Shown in pieces: positions 10,640 through 19,471 of a DNA stretch of 23,203 bases. A program made the position numbers and the translations under genes. The stretch spans positions 1-23,203 of IMG/VR virus record IMGVR_UViG_3300049157_000050; one strand, written 5' to 3'. The notes beneath the pieces were generated by a model. That model was not told the origin of the DNA, searched no databases, and saw only the letters and a program-made list of their open reading frames with translations. Within the stretch, counting starts at the first letter, position 1. The number at the start of each line of letters is the position of its first letter. This DNA is from a virus.

Positions 10640-11467
10640 ATGGCATTTCGGCATCCGGCAGCAGCAACTTATACATTTGATACAAGAACTGGGTCGGATG
10701 CCGATGCCTTCCTATGGTCTGATCCGGTAGCTACAGACGCTACACTTCCACAGACTGCGAACACTGCCCGACGTTGGTGTCATGACACTGATGATACAAC
10801 ATCAACTAATGTAGGTCCCACATCTGGCGCAGGCGGTGATCCAGATGGCTACGTATACACTGAGGCAACCAGCCCAGGTGCAGCAGATGACGTCTTTACA
10901 ATGGAACTGGATCAGACACTGGATGCATCTATCCATGACATCACAGTCCAGTTTAAAACGAATCAACGTGGAGATAGTAACAACTCTACGTGTGTAGTAG
11001 AGACTAATGAAAATGGCGCAGGTTGGGTTGAGCGTGGAAGCACATTCGGCGGCTCTGGAGATGCTGATAAAGTAGCTACGGCGGGCAGTCAGATATGGTC
11101 GTCTCGTTCTGTTGATCTCACAGGCTTGATTAGTCATTCCTCTACACGTATTCGTATCAAGATTACATTTCCTGCAAGTGGTACTATTTGGCATAATGAT
11201 TATGGTATTGATGAAGTTGTATTTATTGGAGACGATCAGGGCTCCTTTGATCAGGATGGGTATCGTTTCTATGATGACGATGGAAGTGAAAGTGGCTCCA
11301 CCGCAGCGGCGTCTGAAGATACTGATCACACTGTAGCGCCGGATACAAATACTAGATTAAGGATTCAAGTAGACATGACAGATGGCCCTGCGACAAAACA
11401 ATTCAAGCTGCAGTATAAACGCCAGGCAGATCCTGCTGCTGAATGGCGAGATGTGCCGACAAGCTGA
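10640..11467 (+). CDS. Putative virion or tail surface protein, beta-sandwich type (275 aa)
   Basis: The first 200 residues read like a LamG/concanavalin-type beta-sandwich: a repeated strand pattern such as DVFTMELDQTLDASIHDITVQFKT, then TRIRIKITFPASG and NDYGIDEVVFIGDD. The last 65 residues match a small domain often seen in phage and bacterial surface proteins: FDQDGYRFYDDDGSESGSTAAASEDT, then NTRLRIQVDMT and KQFKLQYKRQADPAAEWRDV. The protein is Asp/Thr/Ser rich with few Lys and no Cys pair of note. The gene overlaps the next by one base (TGATG), so the two are probably translated together and may assemble together. Confidence 0.68.
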   Translation: MAFRHPAAATYTFDTRTGSDADAFLWSDPVATDATLPQTANTARRWCHDTDDTTSTNVGPTSGAGGDPDGYVYTEATSPGAADDVFTMELDQTLDASIHDITVQFKTNQRGDSNNSTCVVETNENGAGWVERGSTFGGSGDADKVATAGSQIWSSRSVDLTGLISHSSTRIRIKITFPASGTIWHNDYGIDEVVFIGDDQGSFDQDGYRFYDDDGSESGSTAAASEDTDHTVAPDTNTRLRIQVDMTDGPATKQFKLQYKRQADPAAEWRDVPTS

Positions 11468-13743
11468 TGGCAGATGTAGCTAGATTAGACACACCAACTT
11501 CCGCTGCTTCAACTAGTACGCATACATATACCGTTAGTGCAGGAGATAACAGACTCCTCATTGTAGGTGTACAGCAAGAAGTAGCCAGTGCTACTGCTCC
11601 CAGCGCCGTCACGTATGGCGGCCAGACTATGTCATCTGAAGTAGGCACTATTGCTACAGGCTCTGTAGATCAACGTGTAGATCTGTTTACCCTTGACGAA
11701 GCAGGTATTGACGCAGCTTCAAGTAGTACCATCTCTGTAACCGGCGCGGCGGGCTCTGCTACCATACACGCCGCCTCGTATGAGAATGTAGATCAGACTA
11801 CACCTGTCCCTGAGACTAACACAGATTCTACTACAACCTCTACTCCGAATCCTATGACTACTGCACCTATCACAGCTGGGGATGGGTCTGCAGTTGTTGC
11901 TTTTGCGGGATGTGGAGACAACACCACAGTTACGTGGGCTAATGTAACTGAGCAGACAGAGCAAGTTGCTGCAACCACGACGATAGGATCTCTTGCTGAT
12001 ACACTGGTGCCATCCGGCACTACGATTGATCCTGAACCAACATTTGCTGCACAAAACAGAGCGGCAATGGTATCCCTGGAGATTGCTCCTTATACAGGAA
12101 TAGAAATCACTGACTCTACGCCGTCTGAATTTTCTGATGAAGATACCGGAATTGATCTTACTGGCGTATCGTTTGAAGCTTCACAAGGAACAGGTAAAGT
12201 TGAGCTAGGTGATAATCAGACCTATGCGTCGGCTAATAAAGTTGAGCAAACTATAACGTCATGGGCAGACACAGCAATAGAATTCACAGCTGATCTGGGT
12301 TCTCAGTCTCCTGGAACTAAATGGCTGTTTGTTACAAATGACTCTGATGAAGTTAGTCCGGGCTTCCAAGTCACAGTACACAGAGTACATGAAATCACAC
12401 TTGGTCTCAGTTCCAATATTGCGGCAAGCGGTGAGAATACAACTAACCGCCTTACTGCCCCAGGTGGAAAGTCTGGGACCGATTTCGACGCTGGTCGTAT
12501 TCAAGACGATGAAAATCCAGCAGATTCTGTAACTATCTCCGCAGATGACTTTACAGAAATGGAGTGGTGTATAAAATCAATTGCTGCTGCGGGTGAAGTA
12601 GCTTATGACTTTAGAATAGTTTTAGATGACGATACAGTTCTTGACACATACAGTGTAACACCTACATTAACTATCGCCGCTGGAGCATTTACGATAGACG
12701 CAGGTGCTGGCAGTTACACTATTACTGGGACAGCAGCTGGTTTAGAATTACATGCTGTGATTGATGCCGAAGCAGGGGGATATACATTAAGCGGACAGGT
12801 AGCTAATCTTCTTGCAGGTTATAACCTGAGTACAGAAGCCGCCTCGTATGTGTTGGACGGACAAGAGGTATCATTTACTGTAGACTATAATTTGACGGCT
12901 GAAGTCGGTGCATACATACTAAGTGGACAAATAGTCAATCTTGAATATCATTCAGTTATCATAGCTGATACTGGTAGCTATATAATTACTGGAACAGACG
13001 CTGGTTTAAATTTATCACTTATTATGGCTGCAGACGCTGGTGCTTATATCCTCGGCGGGCAAACCACAGAACTTTTACATGACACAGTAATATCTGCTGA
13101 TACGGGTTCTTATACCGTCAATGGTCAGGTTGCAAACTTAGAGCTGCATTCAGTGTTAGATGCTGAGCCCGGTGTGTATATACTCTCAGGCCAAGAAATC
13201 TCACTTCTGCTTGGTGTAACATTAGAAGCTGAGGCAACAAGCTATGTGCTGAGTGGACAAGAAGTATCATTATTACACGCAGCTGTTTTGAATGCTGAGT
13301 CAGGTGTTTACAGTGTTATAGGTGATGAGGTAAATCTTGAATATCATGTTTTATTAAACGCCGAGTCAGATAGTTATACCTTAAATGGTCAACAGGCTTC
13401 ATTGGAATTCTCAGCTATTCTGGATGCAGAATCTGCTACGTATATCTTGAACGGTCAAGTTGCGAACTTACTATTCAATCCATTACTTGACGTGGAAGTT
13501 GGCATTTATACTCTTGATGGACAAGAAGCCACATTAACATTTGTTAGTTCTAATGTGTTGGATGCCGAGGCGGGATCATATACTTTAAATGGTCAACAAG
13601 TTTCTTTGCTAAAAGCGTCTGAATTAAACGCAGAATCTGCTGCATATTTAATCAGTGGAACGGCGGCAAATCTTAATTACTCCGGAGCAGCTGTGCAAGG
13701 CTCTTATCATCCGACGATCAGACCAAGGAGAAGAAGAGCATGA
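11467..13743 (+). CDS. Large repeat-containing virion surface protein (758 aa)
   Basis: The start ATG 11467 overlaps the previous stop (TGATG); an upstream ATG at 11443 lies inside the previous gene. Residues 1-210 are beta-rich and Ala/Thr-rich (TYTVSAGDNRLLIVGVQQEV, SAVTYGGQTM, GDGSAVVAFAGCGDNTTVTW), like secreted adhesin-type domains. Residues about 215-300 look like an IPT/TIG domain (ITDSTPSEFSDEDTGIDLTG, GTKWLFVTND). Residues 409-740 are 15 degenerate 22-residue repeats. The end is a basic tail (TIRPRRRRA). It is probably a fibre or surface decoration, but its place just before the large terminase is not typical for tail proteins. Its stop overlaps the terminase start as ATGA. Confidence 0.72.
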   Translation: MADVARLDTPTSAASTSTHTYTVSAGDNRLLIVGVQQEVASATAPSAVTYGGQTMSSEVGTIATGSVDQRVDLFTLDEAGIDAASSSTISVTGAAGSATIHAASYENVDQTTPVPETNTDSTTTSTPNPMTTAPITAGDGSAVVAFAGCGDNTTVTWANVTEQTEQVAATTTIGSLADTLVPSGTTIDPEPTFAAQNRAAMVSLEIAPYTGIEITDSTPSEFSDEDTGIDLTGVSFEASQGTGKVELGDNQTYASANKVEQTITSWADTAIEFTADLGSQSPGTKWLFVTNDSDEVSPGFQVTVHRVHEITLGLSSNIAASGENTTNRLTAPGGKSGTDFDAGRIQDDENPADSVTISADDFTEMEWCIKSIAAAGEVAYDFRIVLDDDTVLDTYSVTPTLTIAAGAFTIDAGAGSYTITGTAAGLELHAVIDAEAGGYTLSGQVANLLAGYNLSTEAASYVLDGQEVSFTVDYNLTAEVGAYILSGQIVNLEYHSVIIADTGSYIITGTDAGLNLSLIMAADAGAYILGGQTTELLHDTVISADTGSYTVNGQVANLELHSVLDAEPGVYILSGQEISLLLGVTLEAEATSYVLSGQEVSLLHAAVLNAESGVYSVIGDEVNLEYHVLLNAESDSYTLNGQQASLEFSAILDAESATYILNGQVANLLFNPLLDVEVGIYTLDGQEATLTFVSSNVLDAEAGSYTLNGQQVSLLKASELNAESAAYLISGTAANLNYSGAAVQGSYHPTIRPRRRRA
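12694..13689 (+). repeat. Fifteen tandem 22-residue (66-bp) coding repeats
   Basis: The unit reads roughly (L/I)-(D/N)-A-E-(A/S)-G-x-Y-x-(L/I)-x-G-Q-x-(A/V)-x-L followed by five variable residues. Fourteen units are exactly 22 residues and one (unit 13) has 24. Conserved positions are the Tyr, the Gly of GQ/GT, and alternating hydrophobics, pointing to a beta-solenoid or a string of hairpins. DNA identity between units is low, so the array is old and kept at protein level. Confidence 0.85.
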
Positions 13744-15320
13744 CTCCAGAAGCTCTAATCGTTGAAAGCATGTTTATGATAGCTGACAAGGATAGCAATG
13801 ACATTCCTTTTAAGCTGAACAGCACTCAGAGAACCTTAGATGAAAATCTTACCGGACGGGACATTATTCCAAAGGCACGGCAGGAGGGTGTATCTTCTTA
13901 TTTCCTCGCACGATATACGGCGGCGTGCTTATCTAAGAGGAATATCCGGGCGGTCGTTATTAGCCATGAGGGTGAAGCAACGCAGAGATTGCTTGCGCGG
14001 GTGCAGTACTTCCTTGAGCATATACGGGGACCAAAGGCGATCGTTGGACGCGACAGTTTACGAGCGATCACCTTTCCAAAGACGAATTCTTCTTTCTGGA
14101 TTGGCACGGCGGGATCAAGAAAGTTTGGGCGGGGTGATACGATTACGCACCTCCACTGCTCAGAATACGCCTTCTGGCCGAACGCGAAAGACTTAATGAC
14201 TGGTCTTCTTCAATCTGTGCCTGAGAGCGGAGAAATAGCTATTGAAAGTACTGGCAACGGTATTGGGAATGATTACTATCGTCGTGTAATGAGAGCCGCC
14301 CAAAATCTATCACATTGGACATGTCACTTTTTTAACTGGCTAGAATTTCCAGAATACAACTTGTATTTGAATCAGCAAGAAGAAGAATACATCCTGAGAA
14401 ACCTAGACCCAGAATTTGAAGAAGATAAGCTTGTAGCAGAACACGGTCTTAAGGCCGGACAACTGGCTTGGCGTCGTCAGAAGCTTGAAGACCTAGATTT
14501 TGATATGCGACAGTTTAAGCAAGAATACCCTGTTACACTTGACGAATGTTTTCAAAGCACTGGCAGCAGTATATTCCACCGTGTGAATTTTATATATACC
14601 CAGGACTGGAAAAAACAAGATGCACATTTACATGTGCTTGATCCCCACCCGTTGCCAGATCGTACTTATGTAATGGGTATAGATCCTTCTGGCGGTGTAG
14701 GGAATGATGATGCTTCTATCGAAATCTTCTGCGTTGAGGATCAGGAACAAGTTGCAGAGTTTTCCCATGATAGAACAGATCCAGAAAGATTGGGTGAGAT
14801 CGCAGTAGATTTAGCACATATCTTTAATGATGCATTTATCGTCGTGGAAGCAAATAACCATGGTCCTGTGACTATCAAGTCAATACGTGACAGAGATTAT
14901 CCAGATTATCTCTTGTATGATATGCTCACGGCGGGCACAGATTATGAAGATAAATCGCTAATGCAGAAGGGTTTCCGTACCACTTCACGTACAAAGCCGA
15001 TCATGATTGGCCGCTTGCGTACAGCACTTGCACATGATATAATTATTCATAGTGAGATCTTACGTTCCGAATTAAGTACATTTATTGAACATGAGAATGG
15101 AACACTTGGAGCGGAAAGTGGATGTAAAGATGATAAAGTCATGGCTAGTGCTTGTGCGAACATGGGGATGGAAAGGGCATCTATGTACGCATCCCCTGAG
15201 GCACGACGCAGCAGAGAGAAGGAAGAAACTTCTAATGACCCCTTCTGCTTGGACAATATCATCGGCAGCATGAGAAGAAGAGGGGAGCGTTTTCCAGTTC
15301 GGCCGCAAACTAAGATGTGA
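13740..15320 (+). CDS. terL: Terminase large subunit (526 aa)
   Basis: This is the DNA-packaging motor: an N-terminal ATPase and a C-terminal RNase H-like nuclease. Visible motifs are a degenerate Walker A region IPKARQEGVSS (43-53), a Walker B-like THLHCSEYAFW (136-146) with Ser-Glu in place of Asp-Glu, as in many phage terminases with a SE(V/Y)AFW motif, and a coupling-type IESTGNG (168-174). Nuclease residues are D315 in GIDPSGG, E370 in VVEANNHG and the Asp pair at CKDDKVMA (464-465). Full length is normal for the family. The start overlaps the previous stop, with AAGGAG upstream. The C-terminal tail is basic (MRRRGERFPVRPQTKM), as often seen. Confidence 0.95.
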   Translation: MTPEALIVESMFMIADKDSNDIPFKLNSTQRTLDENLTGRDIIPKARQEGVSSYFLARYTAACLSKRNIRAVVISHEGEATQRLLARVQYFLEHIRGPKAIVGRDSLRAITFPKTNSSFWIGTAGSRKFGRGDTITHLHCSEYAFWPNAKDLMTGLLQSVPESGEIAIESTGNGIGNDYYRRVMRAAQNLSHWTCHFFNWLEFPEYNLYLNQQEEEYILRNLDPEFEEDKLVAEHGLKAGQLAWRRQKLEDLDFDMRQFKQEYPVTLDECFQSTGSSIFHRVNFIYTQDWKKQDAHLHVLDPHPLPDRTYVMGIDPSGGVGNDDASIEIFCVEDQEQVAEFSHDRTDPERLGEIAVDLAHIFNDAFIVVEANNHGPVTIKSIRDRDYPDYLLYDMLTAGTDYEDKSLMQKGFRTTSRTKPIMIGRLRTALAHDIIIHSEILRSELSTFIEHENGTLGAESGCKDDKVMASACANMGMERASMYASPEARRSREKEETSNDPFCLDNIIGSMRRRGERFPVRPQTKM

Positions 15321-15344
15321 TTAAAAATTGCGGGGATCTGCAGA

Positions 15345-15611
15345 ATGTTCACAGAGTATGTTGTTGTACTAATCTTGTGTTTTAAGTTAGGAGATTGTCA
15401 AGAACTCAGAGGAGAACCCATATACACTACTCCAGCTGAATGTAAGATACTAGCTGACCAAAATGCTGAGATACTTAAACAGCACGTCAAAGCAGAGTAT
15501 CCAGGAATAGTCTTTAGGGTAGTATCTTATTGTAAAAGAACGGAGAAAAGAAATGAAAATACTGTTTATGAGCAAATCAGGAGATGGCCTGGGGATTGCT
15601 TACCAGATTAA
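15345..15611 (+). CDS. Small exported protein (88 aa)
   Basis: The N-terminus MFTEYVVVLILCFKLGDCQ has a short hydrophobic core resembling a signal peptide or anchor. It is followed by a soluble region with paired cysteines (TTPAECKILADQN, VVSYCKRTE) that could form a disulphide outside the cytoplasm. The pattern EPIxTxxEC..LA......VK..YP is one I recall from small phage proteins of unknown role. The last 19 codons overlap the next gene. GGGGATC is a poor ribosome site. Possibly a lysis or cell-envelope accessory, but unproven. Confidence 0.55.
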   Translation: MFTEYVVVLILCFKLGDCQELRGEPIYTTPAECKILADQNAEILKQHVKAEYPGIVFRVVSYCKRTEKRNENTVYEQIRRWPGDCLPD

Positions 15612-16809
15612 AAAAGAAGGCCACGATGTACGATTTTATATAAAAGAATCTGGTTATCAATTTGCAGGGCTTGGATTGGTGGAAAGGGTTCCTAGTTGGA
15701 GACCTTCTGCAGGTGACTGGGCAGATTTCATAATCGCCGATATGGTAGGTTTTGGAAGAAACGCTGTGACACTTGATAATTTTAATGTACCACACTTAGG
15801 ATTTAATCCTATAGCTGATATGTTTGAGCTTGATCGACAGAAGCAGATGCAAGTATTTAACAAGCTTGGAGTAAGAACTCCTGATACTTTCAGCTTTTCT
15901 TCCCCGTCTCATGCAGAGGAAATTGCTGACAGTTGGGAAGATCCTGGCTTTGTAATTAAGCCCAGTGGAAATATTGAAACCGCAAAGACTTACATGTGTG
16001 AAGATGAACAAACTTACCGGTGGGCGTTAGAACAGTATAAAGGCAGCCAGCCCTTGATTGTGCAGCGCATAGTCCATGGTGTGGAAGTAAGCACTGAGGG
16101 ATGGTTTAATGGAGTTGATTGGGTAAAGCCTTTTAATCATACATTTGAAGAGAAGAGGTTTCTTGAAGGTAATATTGGACCTAACACAGGCTGTATGGGT
16201 AATGTAGTTATGGCAGCTCCTGGGAAAAATAACCAACTAGTCGAGAACTTGAAAAGGTTATCTCCATTCTTACGGGCGGCTAAATACAAAGGTCCAGTTG
16301 ATCTGAATACTATTGTAAATCAAGATGGAATATTTGCATTAGAAGTAACAGCCCGCATCGGATATGATGCTATAGAAGCTCTTGACACACTCATGACTGA
16401 TCCGCTTTCTGAGTTCTTGATGGGAATAGCCACAAGCGCCAAAAGTGTGATGCACATACGAGATGAATTCGGCATAGCTGTAAGGGTCTCCGTCCCTCCG
16501 TATCCACATAGTAATGCTGATGTACGAGATAGAGATTTGCCCGTCACGGGTGTAGATTTGAAAACTAGAAACGTATATTTCACTGATACTTATTGGGATA
16601 AGAAAAATAAAATCATGAGATGGGCAGCTGCTGACGGGGTGGTTCTTAAAGTTACAGGTAAAGGAAAAACCCTGAATAAAGCTCAAGAAGATGTTTATAA
16701 AACAATAAACGGCATAAAAATCCTAGGTATGCAATATCGCAGGGATATTGGTTCAAGGGTAGCAGGTGATATACAAGCTCTGAAGAAGATGAGGATCTTT
16801 CATGCCTGA
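15553..16809 (+). CDS. PurD-like ATP-grasp ligase (418 aa)
   Basis: This resembles phosphoribosylamine-glycine ligase (GARS, PurD), which joins glycine to phosphoribosylamine in purine synthesis using ATP. The N-terminal Rossmann-like start MKILFMSKSGDGLGIAYQIK, FVIKPSG (133-139, ATP-binding Lys), IVHGVEVS (173-180), the GPNTGCMG loop (209-216, against GPNTGGMG) and LEVTARIGYDA (263-273, against the PurD EFNARFGDPE) appear in PurD order. The altered signature (no FGDPE) and the phage setting suggest a changed substrate, for example amino-acid ligation to a nucleotide, base or peptide. It begins inside the preceding small gene and overlaps the following one, so it is part of the late operon. 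Related phage ATP-grasp proteins exist near terminases, as far as I recall, but their substrate is unknown. Confidence 0.82.
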   Translation: MKILFMSKSGDGLGIAYQIKKEGHDVRFYIKESGYQFAGLGLVERVPSWRPSAGDWADFIIADMVGFGRNAVTLDNFNVPHLGFNPIADMFELDRQKQMQVFNKLGVRTPDTFSFSSPSHAEEIADSWEDPGFVIKPSGNIETAKTYMCEDEQTYRWALEQYKGSQPLIVQRIVHGVEVSTEGWFNGVDWVKPFNHTFEEKRFLEGNIGPNTGCMGNVVMAAPGKNNQLVENLKRLSPFLRAAKYKGPVDLNTIVNQDGIFALEVTARIGYDAIEALDTLMTDPLSEFLMGIATSAKSVMHIRDEFGIAVRVSVPPYPHSNADVRDRDLPVTGVDLKTRNVYFTDTYWDKKNKIMRWAAADGVVLKVTGKGKTLNKAQEDVYKTINGIKILGMQYRRDIGSRVAGDIQALKKMRIFHA

Positions 16810-17152
16810 AAAATCTACTAGAGTTGACGGACAATGGCACCTGACTCGAAGTGTCTCATTAGCACAGATAGCTACCTTGATAGTGTTAGGTGTAGGCCTC
16901 GCGGGTTCTTGGACAGCTATGTCTGCAAATAGCAAGTATAATTCATCGGAAATAGCTGAAGTAAAGAGTGATCTCGAAAAAACAAAAACTGACATAGAAG
17001 AAAAAATAGATGAACAGAGTGAAAAGCTTGATGAGATCCATACTAAGCAAGAAGTGCAAGGTGAAAGACTTAAACATACTCAACGTAGCTTAGACAAGAT
17101 AATTCAAAAACTTGAAGCTATGGAACGTAGGAGTGCAATAGATGCCCCTTGA
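16802..17152 (+). CDS. Membrane-anchored coiled-coil protein (116 aa)
   Basis: One transmembrane helix (about residues 18-38, VSLAQIATLIVLGVGLAGSW) follows a short polar N-terminus, and is followed by a long charged coiled coil (SSEIAEVKSDLEKTKTDIEEKIDEQSEKLDEIHTKQ, continuing to LDKIIQKLEAMERR). This layout is like spanin/Rz-type or holin-associated phage proteins and small anchors found near lysis genes. No lysis enzyme is nearby, so the role is open. The gene overlaps the ATP-grasp gene by 8 bases and the portal gene by 11. Confidence 0.72.
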   Translation: MPEKSTRVDGQWHLTRSVSLAQIATLIVLGVGLAGSWTAMSANSKYNSSEIAEVKSDLEKTKTDIEEKIDEQSEKLDEIHTKQEVQGERLKHTQRSLDKIIQKLEAMERRSAIDAP

Positions 17153-18908
17153 AGGATATATCAGGAAACGCCCTGATGGGGAATGGTGGCTAGATCAGAT
17201 CCGTCAAGGTGAGTTGTTCCGTAAGAATTTTGCCAGTGAAGACAGATGGCCGGAATGGCGTGCTATGTATCGTGGAGATTGGGACCCAGGCATCATGCCG
17301 GTGAATTTATTCTTCACGATGCTACGTACTACTGTGCCAAGAATCTACTTTAGAGATCCACGTGTAAGTATTATGCCAGGAAAGCCTGGGTTCTTGAACA
17401 TGGCTTTTGCCAGAATTCTGGAGAGGGCTGACAATAAATTGCTTAGGCAAATGAAGATCAAGAAGCACATGAAAAGGATTGTGCAACAAACCTTCTTGCT
17501 TGGCACTAGCTTTGGTAAACTCGGCTTTGGAAGTATTCACACACCTGTGCCTCTGGACGAAGCTGATCCAATTGGTAAATCTGGTGAACTCTTGGAGTTT
17601 AATTTTGATCTAAATCCTGATATGCCTTGGTTCAGTGCAGTACATCCATCAACTGTCATTGTTCCAAATATGCTGGGTGAGTTTGAGCATTCCAGATGGA
17701 TAGCGCATTATATACTTAGACCCGTAGAAGATGTTAGGGCAGATCCTAGGTTCACAAATACCAATGGTATTAAGCCAACAAGGAAATTTCAAACTCCGAC
17801 TAATCACCGCATTGACATGCGAGATAACTTGGTAGAATTGTATGAAGTTAGAGATAAAAAAACAGGAAAGACATTTGTCCTAGCTCCATCAAAACAAGGC
17901 AGTGATAAGACTATCTTCTTCGATGATGATCGAATGCTGCTTTATGGCGGTTTTCCTTTTTATCCAAGCATCTATAATGATGACGATGAGGTGTTTTGGG
18001 GAATTCCTGATGCAAAAATCCTTGAGCCTTATCAGCTTGAAATCAATGAGATCAAAACCCAGATAATGAAACATCGACGTCTGACGTTGGTCAAGATAAT
18101 TGTTAAAGAAAAAGGAATGACACCAGACGAAGCTGAGAAGCTAGTAAGTCAAGATGTGAGCGCTGTAGCTTTTATTAAGGGCAGTCCTGTAAATGACGTA
18201 AGATTGATCACCGGCAGCACTATTCCTCAGGAACTATTTGTCGCTGCTGAAAGTGTTACAAGGGATGTGAGAGAGAGTCTAGGTTTCAGTAGGAATCAAT
18301 TCGGAGAATTTAATTCTAGAACTGCAGATACTACTGCTACTGAGGCAAATATTGTCCAGGCCGCAAGTGAAATCAGAGTAGATGAACGACGTGATATGAT
18401 GGCTGACATGTTAGTAGATATAATCGAAAGCGTACATCAAATCATCTTTGACTTGTGGGGTAATGAGCAGGTAGTGGATGTAATAGGTCCGGGCGGGGTG
18501 CCTGTATGGGTGGCATTCAAGGGACAGCAACTTAGAAGCGGAGCATTTGCTGTAAACATAGATCCTGATAGTGGAGTTCCAGAGACACGACAGGTTAGAG
18601 AACAACGAGCTATGACTCTGTATCAATTGCTGGTTTCTAATCCCTTGATTGATCCAATCAAGTTGACTCAGCATCTCCTTGCTGAATTTAAAGGAACTGC
18701 ATTCGATGACATGATGCGGATTATTCCAGCCGCCCCAGGGATCGGTGGAAATAGTCCTGGTAATCCCTTGCAGCCTGAGCAGTTTGCTAATTTCCTCGGA
18801 CAGAGCTTTGCGTTGGCTAACAGTCAGGGTCTAAGTCAGCCTACACTGCCCGCCCCACAGCCATCAAATGCACCTACTCAGTTACAGGGCGGCATCATCT
18901 CACAATGA
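17142..18908 (+). CDS. Portal protein (588 aa)
   Basis: The portal is the dodecameric ring at the capsid vertex through which DNA is packaged. Size and layout fit: an N-terminal helical wing (PVNLFFTMLRTTVPRIYFRDPRVSIMP, ILERADNKLLRQMKIKKHMKR), a central beta region (FFDDDRMLLYGGFPFYPSIY, then a long helix EINEIKTQIMKHRRLTLVKI), and a C-terminal region with the typical TEANIVQAASEIRVDERRDMMADMLVDIIESVHQIIFDLW helix. It ends in a Pro/Gln/Asn-rich, probably disordered tail. The start ATG 17142 follows GGAG at 8 bases. The order portal, scaffold-like, capsid downstream of the terminase supports it, although four genes from terminase to portal is a wider gap than usual. Confidence 0.88.
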   Translation: MPLEGYIRKRPDGEWWLDQIRQGELFRKNFASEDRWPEWRAMYRGDWDPGIMPVNLFFTMLRTTVPRIYFRDPRVSIMPGKPGFLNMAFARILERADNKLLRQMKIKKHMKRIVQQTFLLGTSFGKLGFGSIHTPVPLDEADPIGKSGELLEFNFDLNPDMPWFSAVHPSTVIVPNMLGEFEHSRWIAHYILRPVEDVRADPRFTNTNGIKPTRKFQTPTNHRIDMRDNLVELYEVRDKKTGKTFVLAPSKQGSDKTIFFDDDRMLLYGGFPFYPSIYNDDDEVFWGIPDAKILEPYQLEINEIKTQIMKHRRLTLVKIIVKEKGMTPDEAEKLVSQDVSAVAFIKGSPVNDVRLITGSTIPQELFVAAESVTRDVRESLGFSRNQFGEFNSRTADTTATEANIVQAASEIRVDERRDMMADMLVDIIESVHQIIFDLWGNEQVVDVIGPGGVPVWVAFKGQQLRSGAFAVNIDPDSGVPETRQVREQRAMTLYQLLVSNPLIDPIKLTQHLLAEFKGTAFDDMMRIIPAAPGIGGNSPGNPLQPEQFANFLGQSFALANSQGLSQPTLPAPQPSNAPTQLQGGIISQ

Positions 18909-18941
18909 TTCTGATTGACACGAATTTTCGAGGATGATAAG

Positions 18942-19196
18942 ATGCCAATGTACACCTATGAATGTCCAAAGTGCGGAGTGACTTTCGAGACTTTTCGCCG
19001 TATGGATGATAGGAAATCAGCAAAGTGTAAATGCGGAAACATGGGCCGTCAGATCATAAGTAGGATTGCTGGAACTTCAGTGTTTGATGGATACTTTGAG
19101 CATATAACCAGTGAACCTGTTAATGTTTCTAACAAAAAAGAACTCAAGGAAGTTTGCCGCAGACATGGATGCTATGCCCCAGGAGTTCTTGACTAA
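18942..19196 (+). CDS. FmdB-type zinc ribbon protein (84 aa)
   Basis: The start MPMYTYECPKCGVTFETFRR is the standard FmdB opening, with C8-x2-C11 and a second pair C29-x-C31 (KCKCGNMGRQIIS), slightly shorter than the usual CPxCG. The family is small bacterial and phage proteins with unclear regulatory roles. I place the start at ATG 18942, eight bases after GAGG; the frame extends upstream to a TTG without support. It follows the portal gene by 33 bases, and its stop overlaps the next ATG (TAATG). Confidence 0.82.
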   Translation: MPMYTYECPKCGVTFETFRRMDDRKSAKCKCGNMGRQIISRIAGTSVFDGYFEHITSEPVNVSNKKELKEVCRRHGCYAPGVLD

Positions 19197-19471
19197 TGCC
19201 GAAAAAAGCTGAAGAAAAGAAACTACTCTTCTCATTTCATGTAAACGTGTATGAGAATAATATAGATGTAAAAATAAATAACTGGGCTGCTGCAAACCCT
19301 GGTAAGTTGCAAAGAACTTATAATGCAATCCAGGATGAATGGAATAGGCTAAGACGAGCAGCGCTACAGAAAAGAAGGGAACAAGAACATGATTCCTTGG
19401 TTAAGAACAGGGAAGAAAAACCAGAACTTGAAGAAGGACAAGTCCCTAGCGAGGAGAGAAAAAATGGCTGA
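19196..19471 (+). CDS. Small charged hypothetical protein (91 aa)
   Basis: The frame starts MPKKAEEKKLLFSFHVNVYE at the TAATG junction with the zinc-ribbon gene. The middle is a basic helix (LQRTYNAIQDEWNRLRRAALQKRREQEHD), and the end is Glu-rich (KPELEEGQVPSEERKNG). It overlaps the next gene by eight bases. Probably a head-assembly accessory given its location, but not recognised. Confidence 0.6.
   Translation: MPKKAEEKKLLFSFHVNVYENNIDVKINNWAAANPGKLQRTYNAIQDEWNRLRRAALQKRREQEHDSLVKNREEKPELEEGQVPSEERKNG

Noticed and set aside
10802-11329. 175-codon minus-strand frame
   Set aside because: It is a shadow of the plus-strand virion gene 10640-11467; Cys/Arg/Ile-rich nonsense composition and wrong operon direction.
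12694-13689. Possible CRISPR or DNA tandem repeat
   Set aside because: The periodicity is exact only at protein level (22 residues); DNA units are too divergent and there are no spacers.
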